A stretch of 64,000 bases of DNA from Alnus glutinosa. Its lineage: Eukaryota; Streptophyta; Magnoliopsida; Fagales; Betulaceae. The notes under the pieces were generated by a model. The model did not search any database. It saw nothing but the letters and a program-made list of their open reading frames with translations, and was not told the origin of the DNA. Location of the stretch: positions 30,295,544-30,359,543 of the forward strand of contig NC_084887.1 of NCBI RefSeq assembly GCF_958979055.1, written 5' to 3'. A program made the position numbers and the translations under genes. This document shows positions 33,346 through 46,200 of the stretch, piece by piece; the stretch's first letter is position 1, and every line of letters begins with the position of its first letter.

Positions 33346-33641
33346 TTCCTCTTTTTTGAAGTCAATAATCTTCACAAAAATCGGTAGGAATCAGAGATGC
33401 CCCAATGAAATAAAGACACTGTGAGTTCGATCGTTACATCAATCTCGCGCGTGTACATTGCTGCACTGCATACAGTCAAGTCTTTTCGTTGTATGTAGTT
33501 TTCTCTATGTCTTGAGTTAATTTCTTTCTCAAATAAATGATATTGGGGTTTGATTTTTGCACAACAAGTTGTGTACTAAGCTTTTTTCAATAATATTCGT
33601 GTTAAAGTATGCCACATTGTCGAGAGATACATGATCTGAAA
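33346..33641. other. 3' flank of the BAHD gene
   Basis: No gene is seen. AATAAATGA near 33532 could serve as a poly(A) signal region. Confidence 0.45.
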
Positions 33642-33643
33642 AT

Positions 33644-34023
33644 TTTATAAGTCATGGACATTCATTCTCTCTCAAAGCGTCTTTTGAGAGTGAGTAAGGC
33701 CCATGAACTTTTACACGATATTAAAGTGGGTCTCTTGCGATAATGGACATTTTCCTCCCGTATGTTGAACACATGTTTGGCCAAAGTTGTCACGTGAGGA
33801 GGTGTGTTACAGTGTTTCACATCGACAAGATTAACTTGACCTTGACACTTTATATGTCATGATGTTCCCTCCTTTCTCAAGACGTCTTTTGAGAGTGAGA
33901 ATGGGCTCATGGACTCTCATCATCGTTTAAGGAACCGGCTCTGATACCATGTAAAAGTCTATGGGCTTTACTCAGTTTCAAAAGACATCTTTTGAGAGTG
34001 AGTAATGCCTATAAACTTTTACA
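33644..34023 (-). mobile_element. TRIM-like miniature LTR retroelement (about 380 bp)
   Basis: Two direct repeats of about 73 bp (33644-33715 and 33950-34023) share TTTGAGAGTGAGTAA, end ACTTTTACA on the plus strand and begin TGTAAAAG on the minus strand. Next to the right copy, GGCTCTGATACCA (33937-33949) is the plus-strand view of TGGTATCAGAGCC, the usual primer-binding site for initiator tRNA-Met in plant copia and TRIM elements. The internal part (about 220 bp) has no coding sequence. TRIMs are non-autonomous and have short LTRs; this fits. A 5-bp TSD is not clear. Confidence 0.65.
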
Positions 34024-34867
34024 ATTCAATCTGTCGGTTTTCTTTTTCTGTAGTCTAAGTGCCTTTTGGGAGTAGAATTTGGCTCGCAAAGTGTAAATTT
34101 AAATCAAATAACAAAAAAAAAAAAAAATAAAATAAAATTACTAGCCCAAAATTACCTTCGCACGCCATGCGTGGGTGTATTTTCATGCATTGTATTATTA
34201 TATATTTGCATCTAACATGTTATTATATATTCGATATTTACACAAAGTACATACGTGTACAAAATAATAGATAATTTACAAATTAGATAATTTTTTTTTT
34301 TAAAAAAAAAAGGTTGAGTTGTTGGATCAAAATGTTACATATAATTTACCACGTACGTTTGTAAGCATAATTTTTTGAATCTAAAAATTAAAAGTTAAAT
34401 TGTCATGAATCTGAATTCCAATTAAAGCAACAATGAAAAAAAAAAAAAAAAAAAAAAAAGAAGAGAGAAAAAGATTGCATTAAAAAATATCCTTAAACCA
34501 ACTCATTCAATGTAAATTAAATTTCTTTTGGGAACTTTTTATTCCTCATTATCTTGTGTTGAGTAGCTTGCCGTCGTTTGTAAAGCAATTGGAGCGGAAC
34601 GACATCATTATATGATAATTCTATGTCTTCAACAGGTGATCGAGTGAAGACTTGCTCGGCTAATTCTATTGGTTGATTATTGAAAATATCGTCATTTTTT
34701 TTTTTTGTTCAGAGTTGGACTCCTCTAATTGGAGAGTAGTTCATGTTTTGAAACTTTTTATTCTTCAATTTGTTTCGATATAAAATAATATTTTTAGCAA
34801 AATGCTTTCAATATTTTTAGGTACTGTTTGACTGCACTTGAAAATTTTGATTAACCGAAAAATAATA
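34024..34867. other. AT-rich intergenic, no gene seen
   Basis: It has long A/T runs (34112-34125, 34437-34459) and no frame worth reporting. Confidence 0.5.
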
Positions 34868-35308
34868 GGGAAAACTTCATTTATCATTCTTGATCTTTTA
34901 TCACTTTTGCAATCATTCTCAAAAATTTTAAAAAGTGTCAATTGACAATTTAGTGTATTCATCTTTCAATTTTTTTTTTTCATCTGCTCCATTCTGTTAG
35001 AATTTTACATTAAATCCTAGCAAAATTAAAAAGGGAAAAAATACAAGGATTTAGGCGGTGGTATTGATTTAACGGAATTTGTAAAAATACACATGCATGA
35101 ATCTTTGATTTTTTTTTTTTTTGTATATATATATATATTTTTTTTAAAAAAAATATGGGTATTTTGAAAATTTTGACAAGATTTAACAAAAAATCCTAAT
35201 GGAGGTGTGAAATTGAAAGATGAATACACTAAATTAACATTTTTTTAAAGTTTAAAAGTATGATTGTAAAAGTAATGAAAGATCATGGATGATAAGTAAT
35301 GTTTTCCC
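34868..35308. mobile_element. 441-bp MITE with long TIRs and perfect 9-bp TSD
   Basis: AAAATAATA occurs at 34859-34867 and 35309-35317. The termini begin GGGAAAACTTCATTTATCAT and end with a matching complement (ATGATAAGTAATGTTTTCCC). The inverted repeat runs about 100 bp inward (TTAGTGTATTCATCTTTCAA and its complement AAAGATGAATACACTAA). A 9-bp TSD with long TIRs is typical of Mutator-like (MULE) MITEs. Confidence 0.85.
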
Positions 35309-35317
35309 AAAATAATA

Positions 35318-35737
35318 TGTTCTACGGTTGACCAAAATTATTTTTTGTAAAATGCTTTATACTTTTTTTACATTTTTTTTTAGATATGTTTAGTATCATT
35401 CTTTTATACATCTTTTGAACTTCTTTTTTTTTTTTTTTTTTTTTTCAAATTTACCATTGAATATGTAGAACTCATACATGTGGTCTCATAGATTCAATGG
35501 TGAATTTGCACATTTTTTATATGGAGATATATAAAAAATGTGCAAGGTAATGAAACTAGACTTTTTTTTTTTTTTTTTTTTTTGTTTTTTTTTTTTTGCA
35601 TCCGTAGCTTCTATTTTCAAACCGCACCTCCCAACGGACACTCTCATCATGGCATACCACGTACGCTTTGGTTACGTCTCTCTTATGTATTTTGTGGGGA
35701 ATTCCATTATTGATATGTTTGCAAACTATGGGAAAAT
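35318..35737. other. AT-rich intergenic, no gene seen
   Basis: Homopolymer T runs lie at about 35424-35445 and 35563-35597. No gene features. Confidence 0.5.
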
Positions 35738-36003
35738 TGGATGAACAAAAATTAGCTACAAACTAGTTTGCAGTCAATTTGTACAAACCAGTATGAAAAA
35801 GTCACATGTATTTTTAAAGCATGTGAAACGGTATTAATTAAAAAAAAAATGCAAGAATCATATGCTATTAAAAAAATATATGAGAAGCACAAGCTATTAA
35901 AAAAATATGTGTTTCTCAGATGCTATGAGATACATGTTACTTTATCAGATTGATTTGTAAGAATTGACTATAAACCAGTTTATCGCTAATTTTTGTCCAA
36001 ATG
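35738..36003. mobile_element. MITE with about 45-bp TIRs
   Basis: The left end has ACAAAAATTAGCTACAAACT and the right end the complement of ACAAAAATTAGCGATAAACT, continuing through AGTCAATT. The interior is A-rich. No clear TSD. Confidence 0.65.
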
Positions 36004-36157
36004 GGATATACTTGGAGATGTTGATGAAATGCTAGAGATTATATATGGTTTTCTCAGTTGAGGAAAGATGAGAAGGTTTTGAGACTATATAAGCACGCTT
36101 AGTTGAATATAAGCACCAGGTTTTGAGACCCATGTAAGCATGATCCTTACACAACAA

Positions 36158-36254
36158 GATTTACACAACTTTTACACAACACACTCACATGGGGGTAGGA
36201 CTCATGTGGTGGGTCCCACTTCATGTGAGTGTATTGTGTAAAAGTTGTGTAAAT
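36158..36254. mobile_element. Palindromic MITE (31-bp arms)
   Basis: Arms of the type TTTACACAACTTTTACACAA plus CACTCACATG fold onto CATGTGAGTG...TTGTGTAAAAGTTGTGTAAA. The loop is about 30 nt. It is part of a MITE cluster. Confidence 0.75.
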
Positions 36255-36265
36255 ATCATTTCTCT

Positions 36266-36308
36266 AAGACATATTGGTGAAATTCATTGGATCTCACCAA
36301 TATGTCTT
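36266..36308. repeat. Perfect 15-bp hairpin
   Basis: AAGACATATTGGTGA is followed after 13 nt by TCACCAATATGTCTT. It lies directly beside the previous MITE and could be a remnant of another. Confidence 0.75.
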
Positions 36309-36358
36309 GGGTTGCGTGAGAATTGTGCATATGGGTTGTACAATAAACGAGTAGTGGT

Positions 36359-36521
36359 ATAAGGCACACTTTCATCACACTATTTGTGGACGTTTTGTGT
36401 TTACGTGACATATGGTGTGGTGAGATGAATTATAAAAGCTTCTCAAACACTTTTATTTCACCACACCAAGTGCCACATAGACACAAAAATCTACTAATAA
36501 AATGATGAAGGTATGCCTTAT
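36359..36521. mobile_element. 163-bp MITE with about 20-bp TIRs
   Basis: The left end ATAAGGCACACTTTCATCA is matched at the right by the complement of ATAAGGCATACCTTCATCA. Interior inverted pieces (TGGTGTGGTGA / TCACCACACCA) add to the fold. Confidence 0.7.
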
Positions 36522-36529
36522 GGCCTTTA

Positions 36530-37120
36530 GAGCTCTAGTAGCAGTTACCCTATAATGGTTCATTTCCCTATATTTAGGGAAAATTTTAGAAAAAATCACA
36601 AAATAGCTCCCACAACAGATTCCCTAAATATACATAAAGGCATTGGGTAGCTACAGTAATTCCTTGTGTATTGGGTAGCAGTGTAGCTACCCAATACATT
36701 ATTTTACTAAAAAATAAAAAACGTCCCTCTCCTCTCCCCTTCACGTACAAACCTCTCTCACCCTTTCAGCCTCGCCAAACTCGTTCTCCCACCGTTCTCA
36801 GTCGAGTAAATGCCAGCGCCTGGCCAATTCAAGAAGAACTCATTCTCCCACCATTTGCATAGTAGCTTCAAGAAGAAGAGCTACAGTTCTGGAAGGAATT
36901 TGTAGGAAAATGGCATTTGGGCTTCTGCAGGGGCTTTTAGCCGAAGACGAAAAATTGAAGAGTGGGGACTTTCAAGGTCCAGGGAGTCTTGGAAAGAGAA
37001 AAGGCAAGCGTTTTTACATAAGTTTCCATGAAAGTTGGGGGTTTTGGAGATGGGTTTTCGCTTCTTGACTTGTAAATGGGTCTTGAGTGAAAGCCTTTTG
37101 AGAGAGACGGAGAAGATGTA

Positions 37121-37163
<43 letters not shown>

Positions 37164-37411
37164 GACGGTTGAGAGGAAAAGACGGCAAGACGCAGAGATA
37201 GGTTGAGAGAAAGAAGAAAGACGGAGAAGAGAGAGTTGAGAGACAATCATTTTTTTGGAATTAAAAAAAATATTAAAAGTAAGAAATATTATTTTAATGA
37301 TATAGGAAAAATTAAGGGAATCAGTTGTGGAGTATATTTAGATAAGAAACTAAAAAGTAGTTTTGTTCCCTAAATTTAGGGAAAATGGTTGGGTGTCTGC
37401 TGCTAATGCTC
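36530..37411. mobile_element. Non-autonomous PIF/Harbinger-like element H2 (TTA TSD)
   Basis: TTA flanks it at 36527-36529 and 37412-37414. The TIRs are GAGCTCTAGTAGCAGTTACC at the left and, at the right, the complement of GAGCATTAGCAGCAGACACC. A further inverted pair CCCTAAATTTAGGG-like sits just inside. The interior holds a GC-richer, GA-rich stretch (36720-37230), including a (GA)n run at about 37122-37160, that may be leader-like sequence from an autonomous relative. No transposase. Confidence 0.7.
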
Positions 37412-37414
37412 TTA

Positions 37415-38618
37415 TAGCACTACTGGAAACAAACACATCCCGTTTGTAAAACCCGATTTCCTCTTAATTCTGACGCAAGTCTCATTTTTCTCCAAATCCA
37501 ATGCGAAAAGCTTAGGAGGAATTTGAATATGCGCAAAAAAAAAAAAGGAAAAAAAAAAAGATTATGCAGCCATATAAGCTACAAAAAATATTATTTGGAT
37601 ATTTTTCAGCTCTTGCTGCACGGGCTACATTAGACAATTGAAACCATCGGATAAAAGAGTGCGAAATCCAACCGTTCGATTTAATCTGTTTAACAATAAG
37701 GACAAAATTATGATCACCATCCACGCAGTCTCTCCCTCCACTCCGTGAAACATGGAATTTACTCAAAAGTAATCAACTTTTTCAGTTGATTTGACATTGC
37801 ACGGCATGACCTATTGATTTTGACTGTCTTCATTTCCGCAAAAAAAAAAAAAATTAAAAATATAATTATCAGAATCCAAACATAAATTTTGTATTATATT
37901 TAATTTAATTCGCCTTTTCAAATCTGATTTTTCAATTTTCTTTTATGTTTTTTAAACTATCGGAACATAATTTTTTTTTTTTTTAGTATTCAGAATTTTA
38001 AAAACAATAAAATAAAAAATCACACACCCATATGGGCTATAGTTAACCTCAATCGAAAGGAAAATAGTTTATTCAACGACATATAGATGAGGTCCATCCG
38101 TCCATATGATCTCAAGTCAAGTGATCAAGAGTTGCTAAAAAATTAGAAAATAAAGAGGCCTGGCTTTTAACTCCTGTGTATATGGATTTGGGGTGATGGG
38201 GTGGTTTGGGAGGGAGTTGAAAAGGGAGGGGGGGTAGGGAAGCCACTCAGCCAGGAGAAATGTTAGTCTGCCCTATAAAGACACAATTAATGACATGATC
38301 ATTAATTTTTTTTTTTTTAAAAAAAGAAAACACAAAACAAGACCACAACCCATTTACATGGTTTTGTGATTTTTTGTTTAATAAAAAAAATAAAAAAGTC
38401 AATTATTATGTCATGGGGTAGTAACATATCACTTCTTGAAGAGATAAGGAAAACAGGATCTGACTTTAGTGCTGTAAAACGAAATAACAGCATATCTGCT
38501 GATAAAAAACAGACAGTCAAGATGAAATGGGAGAAATTTTAAACACAGGACGTCGTATTTTAAAGTTCATCTAACGCCTAATTTTTAAACTAACGTTTAA
38601 CCTCCTACCACTTAGAAC
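37415..38618. other. Intergenic, no gene seen
   Basis: It starts with a CACTACTGGAAA word that resembles one CACTA end, without a partner. The rest is AT-rich with A/T homopolymers and a G-rich patch near 38190-38245. Confidence 0.45.
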
Positions 38619-39864
38619 TGTAACGCCCAAGATTTTAAGACAGAACGTCTTAAATAGAATTTAAGACTGGTGCAATCAATCAAAACTTTTAGTTGCTCAA
38701 TTGATCACTTTTTAGCCTATCGATCGACCAATCGCTCGATCGATCACTCCTGCCGATTGATCGACTTATTATTTGGTACGCTCAAGTCTCGACGACTACG
38801 TATGTGAATTTTAAATTTATATATTGAACCACTTCGCAATAGTACGTATCAATTAAACTCACACCATGTTTTTGGTTCCAGACGATCATATCCTCATCTA
38901 ATTAGTCTAGTTAGCCCAATTTAGTTCATTACCAACTAGATTTTTATAGATATCAAGCAATCAATGCCTAAAGATGTGGAATAGTGTCCTAGGGGATTTG
39001 GGCTACGATTTTGGGAGATTATTTGGCTTCAATCCGACCATTGAAGTGCCTTTTTGCTGGTTTAATCTCGACCATCCAAGATTGCTATATAAGGAATGCA
39101 TGGATGATCAATTTTCATAAAAGAATAACCAAAATTTCAGCAACTCTCTCTATATCTCTCACGTAAACCTGCTATTGTCTTTTCTTTTAGTGCAGCAACT
39201 TGGAGCATGAAAATTCCCTTGTTTCACTTTGCTTTCTAACACCTAGTAAGCTAGATTTAAGTCTCATACCCTCATTCCATCACAAAATCAGTAGGGAATT
39301 TAGAGCAGAAACTGTCTCTATTTTACACTAAAAAACATAGCATCATTCTCTTCGTTGGTGCTCTTCCTTTTATGGACAACAGCACTACCACTTTCTGGGC
39401 TACTTTAAGAGCAGCATCAAGGAGCTCTTGGCCAATTTTGAGCTACAAATCAGTAAGTCTAAGGAAGGTGTGTGTGAGTTGTTGATGATTTATGTAAACA
39501 TGTGAGTGTGTGTGCTGTAAAGGAGTATATATATGTGTGTGTGTGTGTTGTTGAGTTAAAGTGAAAGTGTGTGTGAGTGAGTTTGGAGTGTAAGGGGTTG
39601 TGGGTGAAGAGGAAAATGAATAAAGAGTGCTTGTGTTTTAAATTCTTACATGTATGTTTTAATTCCTGCATGTGAATGTGTGCATGACATGGAAGAAATA
39701 AAGGTGTAAATGCATGTGGGTTGTGAGGATGAGTGAAATATATGTGTTAAATGGGTGTGTGTGCAGACTTGTGCATTTGATAAAAGATGCAAGATTATGT
39801 GTGTGCTTAATTAAATGACATTTGTATTCTTGTTTTAAACTTAAATGTCCACTATGTGCTATAA

Positions 39865-39966
<102 letters not shown>

Positions 39967-41113
39967 TTTTTAAAAGAAGATGTATTTTGGGAAGAGAGAA
40001 TAATTCTAGTAACACTATTATAATATTAATATGGATATTTGGTGTAAAATAAAACTAAATCGAAATAAAATGAGTATAAGGTTATATTTATTATATTTAA
40101 ATTTGTAGCCGTTGTAATAGAAGAATAACCTCTAATAAATAGGTGAAGCAGTAGTAATGCCTTTCACTAATTTAATATTATTACATGATTGTAATTATGC
40201 AGTTGTAGAGAAAAATCTTTGGAGTAGAAACTAGTAAGTACCTCTATATTTACTGAGGACGAAGTTGGTGGATTTTTCCTGCAATATTGTGTTTACTGCT
40301 TTATTTACTTGTTTGCGCATATGACTTTGCATATTTTATTATTTTAATAATCTGTTTAATAACAAGCTGTGGATCTAGTTCCATACTAGTACATGACGAT
40401 TCACTGGTTGTCTAGGTCCAGTGAATGTAGAAGTACCAAAAAAGAGAATAATAAATGCAACAATTGGTGTACCCAGGTCACCAGGGAAGACCTAGGTTTT
40501 CAGGAGCTTAGACTCTCAAAGAATATAATTAAAAGTTAAAGTGAGGAAGCTCAGGCTTCAAATAAGACGTTAACCGTGCCTAGGTCAACAGGGGAGTGGA
40601 AAAAGGGAAATACCTAAAACTTTGCATTTAAAACTATCATATCATTGCTTTATGATCGTGTTTATATTCAATTTATGTCTATGACTTGCGGCCATAGATT
40701 ATATATTACGTATATATGTGATTATAAAGTCATATTGCATAATGTTGCATTTATTAAATAAATCAGCACTCCTTATATTATGGGAAACTACGAACTCACT
40801 TTAGTATTTTGTGTTGTTGTTTTCTCTCTGTATTATGTGTTAAATTAGGTTAGAGGAGGAATATCAGGACTATCCAGACCCTTAGATGGATCCTGATACT
40901 AGTATTTGAGGCTAGATTGCCTCATTTTTCAAAGACAATATTTATATTCTGCTGTTATGTAATTATTAAGCTCTAGATCTTTTGACTTGTATAATTATAT
41001 GTGCCCTGTGAGGCATGATTGCTATTTTTGTATGATTATGTTGACATACTCTATATAACTATTTTGAAGTATTTCAGTTAGAAGCTCTGAAGTGTTATTT
41101 AATCCCAAGTCTG

Positions 41114-41116
<3 letters not shown>

Positions 41117-41181
<65 letters not shown>
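41117..41181. repeat. (TA)n microsatellite, about 64 bp
   Basis: A TA dinucleotide run near the right end of element B. Confidence 0.9.
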
Positions 41182-41183
<2 letters not shown>

Positions 41184-41276
41184 TGTTGCCAATATTTAAC
41201 TCTGATGAGATCGTAATATCACGTGAAAATTCAAAAAATTTCACTTACTTTTTTTTGTAAAAAGCGGGGTGTTACA

Positions 41277-43030
41277 ATATATCAAGTTAAATTTGAACCA
41301 TTGCAAAAGACATCGTTCTATTTCAAGAACGTTCGTTTTACTCTAGAATCCAAGAAACTCATAGACAAGTAAATCTCTTTTTCATGAGTAAATAGATTGG
41401 AATATTGATATCAAAACCTTTTAGCATGAGTTTTGATATCCTCTAGTCTTATACAATCATCACACATATCAATAAAATCTCAAGAACATCAAGAACACTT
41501 CATGGCTTTTGGAAATAATTTGATCAAATCCCTAAGAAATAGTTTAGCTAGGCATGAATTAAACTAATCTGGACATTAATTCTATGGAAAACAGTAAATA
41601 AACAAGAAGAAAATGAATCAAAAACAACTATATTAAAATTATGAAATTCGGATTACAAAAAGAAAATAAAACCTAAGTTAGAACATGACGAACAAAGAAG
41701 AAAAAGAAGGAGAAGTTGCTCTTTGGATTTTGGCCCAGAAAACGTGCATCAAAGGAAACTAAAAACACAATAAATTAAGTGATACACTTGAGAAAATCCG
41801 AAACCCCAAAAGATGCATAAAAAAAAAAAACCTAAATCATAATCCTCATATTTATAGAGAATTGGATTTACAAAAAGACTGGAAGAGTTAATTCTAGCCA
41901 AGTATTCAAAGCTGGTCGTTGTCCATTTCTGTCTATAGAACTCAACTTTTGATTTGGATCGCACAAAGATTTGGAAATATCTAGACTTTTTGGAAGATGC
42001 GAAGTCGATCGATTGAATATATGTCGATCGATTGAACTTTGATCGATCGATTTTATCATGTTTTGAGAATCGATCGATAGCATCTTGATTGATCGAAGTT
42101 GGGTCGACTGAAAGTAGATTAATCGATTTATTGACTATGCAAATAATCGATCGATCGAAATGCCTTGGACGATTTTTATCTTTTCAGGATCAACCTTGAA
42201 CTCTGGAAATGACCAAATTGACATTGATGTATTTTCAGGTCTAATTCAAGTGTTCTGAACTAGATTTCAACTAAGACCTGAAAATAAGACATAACACAAA
42301 ACTACAACAAAACATTATGTATACAAAACAAACTAGGTCTAACAAAGACAAATTAAGGGGTTTTGAATCAAATAATTCAAAACTTATCATTACTCGACCA
42401 ATCGCTCGGTTGACAATACCTGTCGCTCAATCGATATTATTCTGATGAATGCATATTTATCCGCCACCTATCATTAATTGATAAATAGACAGACTTATTA
42501 TTTAAGTGAGCTAATTAATAATATTATAGGTTATAATATTATTATATAAAATTTTGTTATTGGCACAATATTATTTAGAATAATAATATTGTCAATGATA
42601 TAATATTATTGAGATAATAATATTTGCAATGAAACAAACTAGGCTCTAAACGGACTTAAAATTATATTTTTAAGAGTTAGATTAAAATGATAAAAACTCA
42701 AGGTGATAAATATCTGCAGTAGAAAGGTAATTAGTAAGTTTTAAATAAATATCTTTAGATTAACCCAGATTAAATTAACTAGATAAAACCTAACCTTGGA
42801 TTAATTAGATATTTTATCTTTAAATCTGATTAAATTAATTAAGATAGAATTTAACTGGAGTTAAGTAAAAATATCTAGAGGAATATATTCCTTTAATATT
42901 TATTACGGTGACTCACTACCATGAGTCATCAACTTCATCAGCAAGTCATACAATTTGCTGAGCAAGTTTATATTTACTTCATTCGCCTATAAATGGAACT
43001 CTTCCTTCAAATAAAAAACACTACTTCTTC
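41277..43030. other. Intergenic with GATCGATC-type repeats, no gene seen
   Basis: From 41998 to 42165 there are many copies of TCGATCGATTGAA-like words. Similar words recur at 42385-42435. The region may be a decayed LTR. No coding features. Confidence 0.5.
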
Positions 43031-43269
43031 TGACAAAACCAGGTATAGCGAGTGATAAATGAATATAGAAGAAAATTTTTCTTAATAATAATCTTTCTAC
43101 ATGATGGGGTATATATACAATAAACTTGGGTTACATAACCGTTGGCAATTAATGTCATAATCTTCTATACATGGAAAACATTTACGTAGAAGGGATGTGA
43201 ACGTTGCTGGCTAGAGATTTTCCTTTCTCAAAGGATTTGTGACCGTTGCTCATACTTCTTTCCTCAACA
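43031..43269 (-). mobile_element. 3' LTR of the copia element (minus)
   Basis: On the minus strand it starts TGTTGAGGAAAG directly after a polypurine tract (TTGAGGGGGAG, 43270-43280) and contains a TATATATA box near 43110-43120. The end CA at 43031 is a best guess. A 5' LTR is not found on the other side. Confidence 0.65.
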
Positions 43270-46200
43270 CTCCCCCTCAAGTTGGAGTGGATATTCATGA
43301 CACCCAACTTGCCAAGTAGGTGATGGAATTGTTTTGAACCCAACGCCTTAGTAAATAGATCAGCAGGTTGTTGAGTGGTAGATATGTGGAAAGTCTGAAT
43401 TATCCCATCTTGCACTTTTTCCCGAATGAGGTGACAATCAATTTCTATGTGTTTTGTTCTTTCATGAAAAACGGGATTCGACACAATGTGAATGGCCGCT
43501 TTGTTGTCGCAGTACAATTTCGCTGGTTGTGGATGTGAGATCTAAAGATATGCTAATAATTGTTTCAACCAAGTAATTTCGCAGCAGGTTGAGGCCATAG
43601 CTCTATATTCTGCTTCAGCTGAGGAACGGGATACTGTTGTTTGCTTCTTCGTTTTCCAAGATATTGGTGAGTTTCTAAGGAGTATACAATATCCAGTGAC
43701 TAAGCGTAGAGTGTCTTTGCATCGTGCCCAATCTGCATCACAAAATGCATGTAATTGAATGTTGCTTGTGGCTGATAAAAGAATTCATTGTCCTGGAGAC
43801 TGCTTGATGTAGCGTAACACCCTATGCGCTGCATCTAAATGGGATGTGCGTGGCTTGTCCATGAACTGACTCAACATCTGTACTGCATAGGCCAAATTAG
43901 GTTTGGTGATGGTTAAATAAATCAACTTACCAACTAGTCGACGATATGATGAGGGATCTGCAATAGGGTCTCCATCATGTTCACTGAGTTCCAGATTTTG
44001 CTCCATGGGAAAAGTACTAGTTTTGGCGCCAAGGAAGCCTGTATCTTCAAGTATTTCAATAGCATACTTTCTTTGTGATAGAAAGATGCCTTTCTTTGAA
44101 GGAGCCACTTCAATGCCCAGAAAATACTTTAAGTTGCCAAGATCTTTTAGTTTGAATTGGTCACCCAAATGTTTCTTAAGTTTTTGAATCTGTTCCAAGT
44201 TATTGCCTGCCAATATAATGTCATCTACATATACAAGAATAGCTGTGAAGTTACCTTTGTGGGATCGGACAAATAGTGAGTAGTCTGCCTTGGATTGTTT
44301 ATAACCTGAACCAATGAGAATGGAAGAGATTTTCGCATACCATTGTCTTGAAGCTTATTTAAGGCTATAAAGGGATTTGTTGAGTTTGCAAACTCTAGTC
44401 TCCCCCTTTCATCTGAAACCAGGAGGAAGGTGCATAAACACTTTTTTGTCAAGGTCACCATGGAGGAAGGCGTTGTTGATATCAAGTTGATGCAAGTGCC
44501 ATCTGCAGAAGGCAGCAAGGGCAAGGAGAGAGCAGACAGTCACCATCTTAGTGACAGGAGCAAAGGTCTCCGTATAATCAAGGCCTGCATGTTGGTTGTA
44601 ACCCTTAGCCACCAAGTGAGCTTTATATTGTTCCATTGTACCATCTAGGTAATATTTTATTTTGTAGACCCATTTACATTCAATGGGTTTCTTCCCGAGT
44701 GGAAGAGGAGTGAGAGTCCATGTCTGAGTCGACTTAAGAGCATCCACCTCAACACACATAGCATCACGCTACTTAGAATCCTGCATGGCCTGCAAAAAGG
44801 ATTTTGGCTCTTGTGCAAGGGAAATAGCAGTGGTAAAAGCACAATGGTGGTAGAGAGACGTGTAAGATAAAAATGTGTCAAGGGGGTAAGGGGTACCTTG
44901 GGAAGGCACCAACGCTGATTCAGATGATTGAGTGGTACGAGATGGTAGAGCCTGTTCGAGATGGAAATCACGCAAGTATGCAGGTGGCTGGGTCGACCAA
45001 GTGGATCGCCGAGTGATTGGAGCTGGTGAAGGGACAAACTGATTGGCAGAAGCGATAACTGGCGCTGTAACAATAGGTGACAAGTGGGTAGATACATCAA
45101 CAGGAATATCAAATGGGATAGGTAAGACCTGGTGAGTTGCCTCGGGGGAAGTTTAGGTAAAAGGGAAATGGTCTTCATAAAAAATAACATCATGAGAGAT
45201 GAAGGTTTTGTTGTGATCGAGATCATAGAGGTGGTATCCCTTTTGAGGGTTTTTGTGGATGAGTGGAGGCAAAGCACAAACAACCGAAAACTCACAAGTG
45301 ATGGTAGTTAGGTTTCGAGTTATATAACTTCTCATATGGAGATTTGCTAGATAGAAGGGGAGTAGGGTTCTATTGATCAAATAGGCAGCTGTTAGGATAA
45401 CATCTCCCCAAAAACATGGGGGCAAATGAGCCTGAAAGAGTAAGGTTGGAGACATATTGAGACGGTGACGATGCTTGCGTTCAACAACTCCATTTTGTTG
45501 TGGAGTAGAGATACAACTGGTCTAATGGATGATTCCTTTGTCGGAATAAAAGGATGGAATGATGAATTCAGGGCCATTGTCACTACGAATGATTTTGATG
45601 GTAGTGGAGAATTGGTTCTCGATAAGATTAATGAAGGATTGTAGAAGGGAACGAGCCTCAGATTTATGTTGCATCAAATCTAACCATGTACATCCGGTGT
45701 AGTCATCAACAATGGTAAGAAAATAACGTGCCCCATTAATGGAAGTTGTGTGGTAACCACCCCATATATCAACGTGAAGTAATGCAAAAGGTGCAGTAGA
45801 AGAAATTTGACTAGTTGGAAAAGGAATACGTGTTTGCTTTGCAAGAGGACAAACAAGACATTCTTCAAATCTGAATTACATATTTTAGATACATTATTGG
45901 AGAAGAATGACAAAACTTTATTGGAGAGGTGACCTAATCGGCGATGCCAAAGCTGTGAAGTCGACTTTGCCACTTGACATCGTGCGGGTCTTGTGTTGGT
46001 GAAGTAATACAGGCCATTCCGCTCAGTGCCTAGACAAATCATCTTCATCGAGCGAAGGTCCTGGATGAAACAAAAGTCAGAAGAAAAAATAATGAGACAA
46101 TGCAAGGTCCGACATAGTGTGCGCACAGAGATCAGGTTAAAGTTAAAAGTAGGAACACAAAGGACATTATGAAGAACTAGGGATGGGGAAAAAAATCACA

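Noticed and set aside
33644..34023. Cassandra-type TRIM with 5S rRNA-like LTR
   Set aside because: The primer site fits, but no 5S-like box was seen in the short repeats.
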